From NCBI GenBank assembly GCA_037132075.1, contig JBAXPV010000061.1, positions 1 through 13,950 on the forward strand: a DNA stretch of 13,950 nt, in the 5' to 3' direction. Positions within the stretch are counted from its first letter, which is position 1. Every line of letters begins with the position of its first letter. This stretch comes from JBAXPV01 sp037132075. Lineage in GTDB: Bacteria > Bacteroidota > Bacteroidia > Bacteroidales > CAIXZF01. Shown piece by piece: positions 9,801 to 13,950 of this stretch. The notes beneath the pieces are model-generated. The model was not told the DNA's origin. It worked only from the letters and a program-made list of their open reading frames with translations, and did no database searches. The translations under genes and the position numbers were made by a program.

Positions 9801-10485
9801 GGCGGTTGTCAGTTAATTTCCCGACTGTAACACCCAAATTCACCGCCCAATCCACATTCCCGAATTTTAAAACATGGTATTGTCGTTTTATCGTGGTATC
9901 AGCAGCCGCTTCTCCAATGCCAGGTTGAATATTACTTCTAAGTGTTTGCTGTCGGATTCGCTTAATGATCGGAAGTTCAAATTCTGGTTTAAGGGCTACG
10001 ATGAGATTCCTGAAATTAAAGACCATCCCGATTTTGAATATACTTCCATAAAGGCTTGATTCCAGGTAAAGGCTGCCCATGCTTTTTTCCAGTCCATTTC
10101 CAAGTTTGTAAACCTCTTTAACAATGTGGATCTCCCGTGTACTATAAAATACAGCATAGGTTCGTTTCTCAGTTTCAAGGAAACCACCTAGACTGTCTCC
10201 TTTTTGGCCTACAATACAAGGAATTTCCAGGTTACGAAAAACGTCTTCGATGTTTAAATAAAGTTTTTCATCCGGAGAATACAAGGCATCAGTTGCAAAT
10301 GATCCTGCCCCTTGTATTTCCACAACAACAGTAACTTCATCGAATGAAGATTTGTTTTCTTGTGCCAATCCAGTTGAAGGGAAGCTGAGTATCATGACCA
10401 CTAGGATTAATAGTGATAAAACATTTAGGGAAATGGGAACTAGTCGGCCTAAAGCAAAATGCAAATTAATTCGGATTCTTTGCAT
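6844..10485 (-). CDS. Usher-like outer-membrane protein with C-terminal tandem SPOR domains
   Basis: This 1213-residue protein is probably the outer-membrane secretion and assembly pore for the DUF4402 subunits. A long signal peptide ends GLA at residue 41, with Gln at +1. The usher-type N-terminal region (about 50-170) has VVVEIQGAG and ALYSPDEKLYL. A plug-like segment at about 322-385 reads VELYINNQLI, then RADASGFFLFRIPL, then LRFYGPRGEER, close to the usher middle domain, and is followed by a LLPKGVFEYRLSGG strand. Barrel-type alternating strands fill the middle. Near 686 is DVNHNGKFDKGE, typical of usher C-terminal domains. The core (42-871, about 830 residues) matches normal usher length. 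A Lys/Glu/Pro-rich linker (872-997) and two SPOR domains (998-1068 and 1139-1213) are extra. The start is 11 bases after the preceding stop, and the stop is 2 bases before the next gene. The usher call rests on remembered motif patterns, not a search. Confidence 0.82.
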   Translation of the reverse strand: MQRIRINLHFALGRLVPISLNVLSLLILVVMILSFPSTGLAQENKSSFDEVTVVVEIQGAGSFATDALYSPDEKLYLNIEDVFRNLEIPCIVGQKGDSLGGFLETEKRTYAVFYSTREIHIVKEVYKLGNGLEKSMGSLYLESSLYGSIFKIGMVFNFRNLIVALKPEFELPIIKRIRQQTLRSNIQPGIGEAAADTTIKRQYHVLKFGNVDWAVNLGVTVGKLTDNRLGLGLGAEILGGEAIFNLNFSTISYFNERQQQYLWRLVNNENRVFKQIQVGKISTQTISSLFSPVVGFVVTNAPTTIRRSAGVYTIQDYTQPNWLVELYINNQLINFTRADASGFFLFRIPLVYGTSQVNLRFYGPRGEERSKERTLVMPNILLPKGVFEYRLSGGILQDSLQKNIGGGKYGRAEANLGASRTLSLGGGLEYLSTYANASPIPFASASFLPYKDLTLNAEYDYGVRNKLGINYSFLMNSNLLLEYTTYVPGQKAIIFNYKEEKKADLSIPIPLKIIQGYAKFGFKQNVYSDFQFNSASLQLSLFYKNFDANIATFANWINAQTPYANGNIALAWHLKKGLTFRQTSQFSVNNGQFINSKTEVEKRFKLKGYFSLSYEFSPQSGYRSLNMTLSWDLPFSQNTSTSHIGSQDVSTSLSSRGSLAMGSGLGMILPSELSNVGRSGITLIPFVDVNHNGKFDKGEHYAYGLDVNANGGKVLYNDKDSLVRISGLEPYVYYSLEVNDKSFDNLSWRLKQKSYKVLLDPNQFKKIEIPVYPMGEVIGKISLNDSNRVKGQGRITVKFYNLSGKEIAKALSESDGYINYLGFDPGSYYAKVDPIQLERLGMIAEPAQISFTMKVLEEGDVFDKMNFILKKTEIPDTGLINKSGADSALIKPIDTLLIKGKKEPAGPKINEIKDSIPGNKTKAVEEKAEGQKPIETPKETPKESKKENLQESVFEGQTKPDEQKTVGTITDTLKKDSLRLSRKMADSVNWGNVKPEAGKYYVQAGVYNKALFAQKMAKGMANLVPYPMGVIYENESYKIRFGYFHTSKESTKCQELLLAQGIESLVGIKQESLVQTKELKAVDVKPAATAKENEAAVKGKNEIGAAGLNVAATMIKDSVHLSPKKMDSVYSGKVNPSSGRYFVQSGAYNKPGYAEVQVGKIIATQLSYPIGVVLDSGVYRVRLGYFQKASESAKCQQELLDKGIESVRGVRNY
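6847..7563 (-). repeat. Internal duplication: linker plus SPOR domain, two copies
   Basis: Two related units end the usher-like protein. Unit 1 (residues 975-1068, bases 7563-7282) begins KDSLRLSRKMADSV and unit 2 (residues 1116-1213, bases 7140-6847) begins KDSVHLSPKKMDSV. Each has exactly 24 residues from KDS to the glycine that opens the SPOR fold. The SPOR parts share G(K/R)Y(Y/F)VQ(A/S)G(V/A)YNK, YP(M/I)GV, Y(K/R)(I/V)R(F/L)GYF, a Cys-containing helix and GIES. The duplication therefore included the linker as well as the domain. SPOR domains are known to bind peptidoglycan, usually glycan strands stripped of stem peptides. Confidence 0.85.
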
Positions 10486-10496
10486 TTAAATTCTCA

Positions 10497-11066
10497 TTAC
10501 TGCTGATTGAATGTGAGGCTAAAGCTGCCTGAATAATTCCCTGCGGGATTGGCAAAACTATTCCCGACAGTTAAGGTGCCTCCCACCCTGATCTGGGTGA
10601 TAAAATCACAATCGGTATCTACCTGGAAACTGCTTCCCAGGGGACCTTTATTGGTTGCACCGATTGTTAAAAGTAAGGTGCCGCTACTCCCGCTCAACGT
10701 TACAGTTGACGGTGTGGCCGTAATAATAACATTGCGCCCCTGGCATAACTTAATGTTAAAAATTGCTGGCGTAGCAGGTGGTGAAACATTTAAGCAATAC
10801 ACATCACCACTACTTGTCCTGCTTCCCTGGTAATCAACAGTGACGGAACCACCGGAAGCGCCATTATTGACCAGCACAAATGAACCGAAATTTAATTCCT
10901 GGGTTGGGTATGCCGTAATTGATCGTTGCGGGGGATGTGGCTGTGCGTTTAACTTGTTGCTGAATATCAGCAAAATAGAAAGAAATAAAAAAATAAAGGA
11001 ACATAAACGTGCTTTAGAATTCGTCTGAAAAAAACAATTGATACCGATAATTTTATTCAGCTTCAT
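10497..11066 (-). CDS. DUF4402 protein, divergent pilus subunit (possible tip or initiator)
   Basis: This 189-residue secreted protein has a long signal peptide (residues 1-41, ending LNA, Gln at +1). The mature part has the DUF4402 landmarks: ELNFGSF near its start, a VGGTLTV strand, and a C-terminal AGNYSGSFSLTF. It differs from the other two DUF4402 proteins here. Only about 16 residues precede the L-x-FG strand, against 23 and 25, and the mature part has three cysteines (VYCLN, KLCQG, DTDCDF) where the first has none. In a donor-strand polymer a short N-terminus would suit a subunit with no downstream partner, such as a tip. That role is inference. It lies between the chaperone (117 bases away) and the usher (11 bases away). 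No convincing promoter is visible in the 117-base gap, so read-through from the chaperone promoter is likely. Confidence 0.8.
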   Translation of the reverse strand: MKLNKIIGINCFFQTNSKARLCSFIFLFLSILLIFSNKLNAQPHPPQRSITAYPTQELNFGSFVLVNNGASGGSVTVDYQGSRTSSGDVYCLNVSPPATPAIFNIKLCQGRNVIITATPSTVTLSGSSGTLLLTIGATNKGPLGSSFQVDTDCDFITQIRVGGTLTVGNSFANPAGNYSGSFSLTFNQQ

Positions 11067-11183
11067 AACCCTTCTCGCAATTATCTCTAAATCTGTTTTT
11101 TAATGTTGTTAAGGTTGATTTCTTAGTTAAACAACCTATATAAGTGTATTTTTACTTTTATTATCCTTTATGCGTTTCAATGT

Positions 11184-12020
11184 CTAGTTTATTCCCAATT
11201 CCTGTTCAGCATAAAGAACATAAGGTACATCTTTAGAACTCGTATATTTAACTTTAAGTTTCCCAGCTTTAAAATTGACGTCTTTTCCAGGGTGTAGTTT
11301 CAAGGCACAATTCCGTTTTGAAATATTAGTATACACAGCAATACCTCTTGTATACCCTATTTGTGTTGATTTCCCAGAAGGAGAAACATAGTCAACATAC
11401 AAATCCCCATAAACAGAAATTTTCCCGGACCGGTGAATCGTTAATCTTAATTCCGGAATTGTATCATCTGTTGTTGAAATTTTCAAGTCACTCAGGCTTG
11501 CACTAACCTTAAAATCACCATTTCTGATAATCGTTGGAATACTGATTCCGTAAATTGGCGTTAAGGAGACTGACAATTGGTTGCTGTCTTTTTTACTTTG
11601 TTCCATGCCCAAAGGCTTCACATTTTTTTCTGCCCTGAAATACAGATGAGAGCGAAACTCTCCTTCGGGCATATCACTGGTTTTTCGCCATTGAATTCGT
11701 ATTGTTTGTGATTCCCGTGGCGCTAATGTTACTGTACGGGGGAAATAGCGCAAATAGGGTTCGGCAAAATATTGTCCTGAGTCAGGTTTGTCAATAATGA
11801 TAAAACTGCCATCTTCCGTCATATTGTATTGTAAAAATGATACCGAATACATAGCTGTATCTTTTCCAATATTGACCAGGTTTAATTCTTCTTTTTGTTT
11901 TTTGCTGTCGAACACAACACGCATGGGCGAAACCAGGAGATCACCCTGTGCAGAAATGGTAAAATGGATACCAAACATTGTAAATAATAACAATACCAAG
12001 GATAATTGCTTCATTTGCAT
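11184..12020 (-). CDS. PapD-like periplasmic pilus chaperone
   Basis: This 278-residue protein is probably the periplasmic chaperone that holds subunits by strand complementation before the usher. The signal peptide ends TISA at residue 24, with Gln at +1. The first Ig-like domain has LLVSPMRVVFDSKKQKEEL and LNLVNIGKD, matching the PapD-family A1-B1 region, where the basic residue (the Arg of SPMR here) clamps the subunit C-terminus. Next come FPRTVTLAPRESQTIRIQWR and GEFRSHLYFRAE, both family patterns, then YGISIPTIIRNG at the domain boundary. A second beta domain fills the rest. The usual acceptor-strand lysine position is not obvious, as I also recall for non-classical chaperones. The length is slightly above the common 230-260. 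An in-frame Met two codons later (12014) is an equally possible start. The gene has its own promoter within the end of the preceding gene. Confidence 0.88.
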   Translation of the reverse strand: MQMKQLSLVLLLFTMFGIHFTISAQGDLLVSPMRVVFDSKKQKEELNLVNIGKDTAMYSVSFLQYNMTEDGSFIIIDKPDSGQYFAEPYLRYFPRTVTLAPRESQTIRIQWRKTSDMPEGEFRSHLYFRAEKNVKPLGMEQSKKDSNQLSVSLTPIYGISIPTIIRNGDFKVSASLSDLKISTTDDTIPELRLTIHRSGKISVYGDLYVDYVSPSGKSTQIGYTRGIAVYTNISKRNCALKLHPGKDVNFKAGKLKVKYTSSKDVPYVLYAEQELGIN

Positions 12021-12051
12021 CTAAAGTTTAGGTTATTAGCGCTTTAAGGGC

Positions 12052-12085
12052 CAAAGATAATAATTCCCCGCTAATACTAATCAAA
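12052..12085 (-). promoter_or_regulatory. Bacteroidota-type promoter for the chaperone gene
   Basis: On the minus strand TTTG (12085-12082) is followed after 22 bases by TATCTTTG (12059-12052). This fits the TTG-N17-23-TAnnTTTG pattern described for Flavobacterium and Bacteroides housekeeping promoters. The -33 element lies in the last codons of the preceding gene. The -7 element sits about 30 bases before the chaperone ATG. Confidence 0.6.
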
Positions 12086-12574
12086 TAAAAAAATTACCTG
12101 GTAAGTGCCTGAGTATAAGCCAGGGGGGGTAGCTTCGGGAGAGCCAAAATTCAACGTGGCACCAATACTTATATTATAATCAGTTGATTCGTTGGTTTCG
12201 GGTATCAGTGCAATGAAACCATTAACAAACATGGTGTTGCTGCTGTTGTTGCTGTAAAGCAATTGTGGACCGGAGGGTAATACAACACTGACTTTCCAGT
12301 TCTGGGAATTCGTTACACCAAATTTAGCCTGCCAATAAGGCCCCTGGGCTAAAATTACAGAACCGTTTGCTTGTCGGTAACCCTGCGGACTGATGGTGAT
12401 TTGTCCGCCGCCGGTCAGTGGCGAAAAACGACCAAAATTCAATTGATTACTTTCTGAAATGGTGGCCAGTGGTACGATTTCAGCAAAGGCCGTGCCGTTA
12501 ACATTTGTTTGCGAAAACAACGCAGTACTTGTCAGCAACATCAGCATCAGTAAAATATAATTCCTGTTTTTCAT
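12077..12574 (-). CDS. DUF4402 protein, minor pilus subunit
   Basis: This 165-residue secreted protein has a signal peptide ending ALFS at about residue 21, with Gln at +1. The mature part begins with an alternating hydrophobic stretch (NGTAFAEIVPLATI), suited to donating a strand, then QLNFGRF. It ends with SIGATLNFGS and GLYSGTYQVIFLF, the DUF4402 C-terminal pattern shared with the genes on either side. No Cys is seen in the mature part. It lies 96 bases after the first DUF4402 gene, beyond a terminator, and no TAnnTTTG element is visible in that gap. It is therefore probably made at a lower level by read-through. A subunit of the same fibre is likely; whether it is an adaptor, anchor or alternative subunit cannot be told. 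Confidence 0.82.
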   Translation of the reverse strand: MKNRNYILLMLMLLTSTALFSQTNVNGTAFAEIVPLATISESNQLNFGRFSPLTGGGQITISPQGYRQANGSVILAQGPYWQAKFGVTNSQNWKVSVVLPSGPQLLYSNNSSNTMFVNGFIALIPETNESTDYNISIGATLNFGSPEATPPGLYSGTYQVIFLFD

Positions 12575-12614
12575 GGGTAATCAGAGCTTAATGGTAAATA
12601 ACCTAGTAGAGAAG

Positions 12615-12643
12615 AAAAAGGGGAAGACAGATTGCCTTCCCCC
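12615..12643 (-). terminator. Intrinsic terminator after the first DUF4402 gene
   Basis: In the transcribed direction GGGGAAG (12642-12636) pairs perfectly with CTTCCCC (12626-12620). The stem extends inward by a G-U, a C-G and an A-U pair to a three-base loop. Five Ts follow at 12619-12615, then a T/C-rich stretch. It lies about 30 bases after the stop codon. The position between subunit genes suggests partial termination that raises the first gene's message over the rest. Confidence 0.85.
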
Positions 12644-12670
12644 TCCAATCAATTTCTTGATTACTTAAGA

Positions 12671-13189
12671 TTAATTATAGGCAACTGTTACTGGAAAAGT
12701 ACCTGTGTAATTCCCAACAGTTGCAGCAGGAGTAACTGTTAGTGTTGCGCCAACATGGATTGTTTGAGCACCAGTAGTTAAAGTCCCGGTTCCACTTGGA
12801 TCTGAAAGAAAAGTACCAATACTAAGTGTAGTGGTTCCATTAGAAATGGAAGAAGTAGTAGGAGGAACAGTAATTGAATAGGTAGAATTCCCATCACCTG
12901 TAATGTCAAAAGAAGCAGCGCCAATAGAATTGCCATTTGTTGTTACCAAATAAAGACCAGCTGTTAATGAAGCAGTACGTGTGTCGTCTGTTGCAATTGT
13001 AACAGTGCCATTAACTGCTGTTGGTTTGGTAAATGTTCCAAAAGCCAATGGGTTAACTGCTGTAATTCCGATGTTGGTGAAGATTTTGGCACTTGAGCTG
13101 CCACTTGCGGTCGCGGTACCTTGCGCCATTACATTGCTTGCAAATCCTGCCCCCAGGACGATCGCAAGCGCGATAATTAATTTTTTCAT
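12671..13189 (-). CDS. DUF4402 protein, probable major pilus subunit
   Basis: This 172-residue secreted protein starts with MKKLIIALAIVLGAGFASNVMA as signal peptide (1-22) and Gln at +1. The mature protein is Thr/Ser/Gly-rich, has no Cys, and contains LAFGTF, HVGATLTVTP and the C-terminal GNYTGTFPVTVAYN typical of DUF4402. A 25-residue N-terminal extension with alternating hydrophobics (AKIFTNIGITAV) precedes the LAFG strand and could act as the donor strand. It is the first gene of the set, has the longest leader, and is followed by a strong terminator, a layout typical of an abundant structural subunit. In Alphaproteobacteria DUF4402 genes are found beside chaperone and usher genes, which supports the role. 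There is no lipobox cysteine, so it is not a Bacteroidales FimA/Mfa1-type (type V) pilin. The upstream leader is A-rich with no Shine-Dalgarno, as usual for the phylum. Confidence 0.87.
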   Translation of the reverse strand: MKKLIIALAIVLGAGFASNVMAQGTATASGSSSAKIFTNIGITAVNPLAFGTFTKPTAVNGTVTIATDDTRTASLTAGLYLVTTNGNSIGAASFDITGDGNSTYSITVPPTTSSISNGTTTLSIGTFLSDPSGTGTLTTGAQTIHVGATLTVTPAATVGNYTGTFPVTVAYN

Positions 13190-13266
13190 AATGTTGGTTG
13201 TTTTTTGTTTTAAGGGATTGTTTTTGGTTTTAATGTTTAGATTTACTATGCTTGCAATTTACGTGC

Positions 13267-13274
13267 CAAAGTTA
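13267..13274 (-). promoter_or_regulatory. Candidate -7 element for the first DUF4402 gene
   Basis: TAACTTTG on the minus strand matches the Bacteroidota -7 consensus TAnnTTTG and would give a leader of about 70 A-rich bases. No TTG lies 17-23 bases upstream, so the -33 element is missing and the site is weaker on paper than the chaperone promoter. It may need an activator. Confidence 0.45.
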
Positions 13275-13812
13275 AAATGTGATAATATAATTGGTTTGCT
13301 ATTCCAATATTACCCTTTGAACTTTTCACATTAAGTGATAAAAACAAGCCTTCAAATTTATCCCCCCGGATAGGATCCTGCTGTATGTTTCTTTTAACAG
13401 CATTTTCCAATACAAAAATACGACATAGATATACACAAAGTCAAGGAAATGTCATAATAAATGTTAAATTCAGGGGATTTTTTTCTCATTAGCTTGATCT
13501 CTTTAGCGCATTTATAACAGGTTTATAAAGGTTAGTGTTTGTAAGTGATTGAATGTTATTAATATAGGTTTGTTCTTTGCTTTGTTGTCACTGTAGTTAT
13601 CACTTGATTGATTTTACTGTATTTTTCATTAAGTGTTACACCAAAATCAGCATATTTTTTTGTGATGGCTGTAAAACAGTACAAAATTACCTAAAGTTTT
13701 ATTTCTTTTTTACATTAATCCTTATTAAAGTACGCCAATTCTTTAATTTATTTTCTTTTTAAATAATTTTCGAAATCAATATCCCCCTATTGCGTTTGCT
13801 TTTCGTTGCTTG

Positions 13813-13837
13813 TCTCAAAATGAGAAAATGTTCTCAT
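13813..13837. promoter_or_regulatory. Cluster of alternating TCTCA/TGAGA half-sites
   Basis: Two overlapping dyads share a central half-site. TCTCA-AAA-TGAGA spans 13813-13825 and ATGAGAA-AATG-TTCTCAT spans 13820-13837, with seven-base perfect arms. Such close palindromes are typical of repressor or activator operators. The target gene is uncertain because the site lies about 550 bases from the locus promoter and could serve a gene to the right of the window. Confidence 0.35.
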
Positions 13838-13905
13838 AATTGCACTTTATTTTATCGATATTTAAAAGGTTTGAGGGTTAACCTAAGTCGGAAGGTGTAA
13901 CCAGA

Positions 13906-13944
13906 AAATAACACTGCACAGAAATCGGCAAATAAGAGTGCACA
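13906..13944. repeat. 15-base imperfect direct repeat at the right edge
   Basis: AAATAACACTGCACA (13906-13920) and AAATAAGAGTGCACA (13930-13944) match at 13 of 15 positions with a 24-base period. A TGTAACC lies just outside at 13896-13902. Repeated short motifs near a TG end are seen at termini of IS21-family elements, but the rest of any element would be outside the window, so this identification is only a possibility. Confidence 0.35.
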
Positions 13945-13950
13945 ACATTC

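Larger units (their letters stand above)
13275..13950. other. AT-rich non-coding region upstream of the locus
   Basis: About 680 bases with many stops in all frames and no gene I can support. The only open frame of note (13577-13762, plus strand) is rich in Phe/Ile/Cys from the AT bias and looks spurious. A small inverted repeat, TGCTGT (13379-13384) and ACAGCA (13397-13402), lies about 110 bases upstream of the -7 element. The far right holds the half-site cluster and the direct repeat listed separately. No tRNA or rRNA was recognised. Confidence 0.6.

Noticed and set aside
12671..13189. Bacteroidales FimA/Mfa1-type (type V) pilin
   Set aside because: The signal peptide ends in Ala with Gln at +1 and has no lipobox Cys, and the C-terminal pattern is that of DUF4402.
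13540..13572. Plus-strand promoter-like TTTG-N23-TAGGTTTG
   Set aside because: No gene or recognisable RNA lies downstream on the plus strand, the spacer is at the limit of the range, and chance matches are expected in AT-rich DNA.
13682..13689. Minus-strand TAATTTTG matching the -7 consensus
   Set aside because: No TTG at a suitable distance upstream, and it is about 500 bases from the first gene.
13577..13762. Plus-strand 61-codon open frame
   Set aside because: Composition follows the AT bias (Phe, Ile, Cys, Leu), with no start context or recognisable motif.

Overview
The window reads as part of a Bacteroidota chromosome, probably of a Sphingobacteriales or Chitinophagales type; no genus can be named from this sequence alone. 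The clues are A-rich leaders without Shine-Dalgarno sequences, TAnnTTTG promoter elements, signal peptides followed directly by glutamine (the Bacteroidetes Q-rule), DUF4402 proteins, and a giant surface protein with LamG and Ig-like modules. All six genes lie on the minus strand, so the biological order runs from right to left.

Right edge (13190-13950): about 760 bases of AT-rich non-coding DNA. It holds a -7 promoter element close to the first gene, a cluster of TGAGA/TCTCA inverted half-sites near 13813-13837, and a 15-base imperfect direct repeat at the very end.

The locus (13189 down to 1) looks like a chaperone-usher pilus system of the DUF4402 type. Gene 1 (13189-12671) is a DUF4402 protein, probably the major subunit, followed by a strong intrinsic terminator. 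Gene 2 (12574-12077) is a second DUF4402 protein. Gene 3 (12020-11184) is a PapD-like periplasmic chaperone with its own good TTTG-N22-TAnnTTTG promoter. Gene 4 (11066-10497) is a third, divergent, cysteine-containing DUF4402 protein. Gene 5 (10485-6844) is a 1213-residue usher-like outer-membrane protein that carries a C-terminal linker and two SPOR (peptidoglycan-binding) domains. Gene 6 (6841 to beyond base 1) starts two bases after the usher stop and encodes a giant secreted repeat protein; 2280 codons are visible and the frame is still open at the left edge.

Inferred working model: the chaperone folds and escorts DUF4402 subunits in the periplasm, the usher secretes and polymerises them, and the SPOR tail holds the usher to peptidoglycan. 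The terminator after gene 1 would keep the major subunit in excess. The giant protein is either a partner adhesin or an independently exported (for example type IX) surface protein made at the same time. The unusual points are a complete chaperone-usher set in Bacteroidota, the SPOR-tailed usher, and its tight linkage to a giant adhesin.
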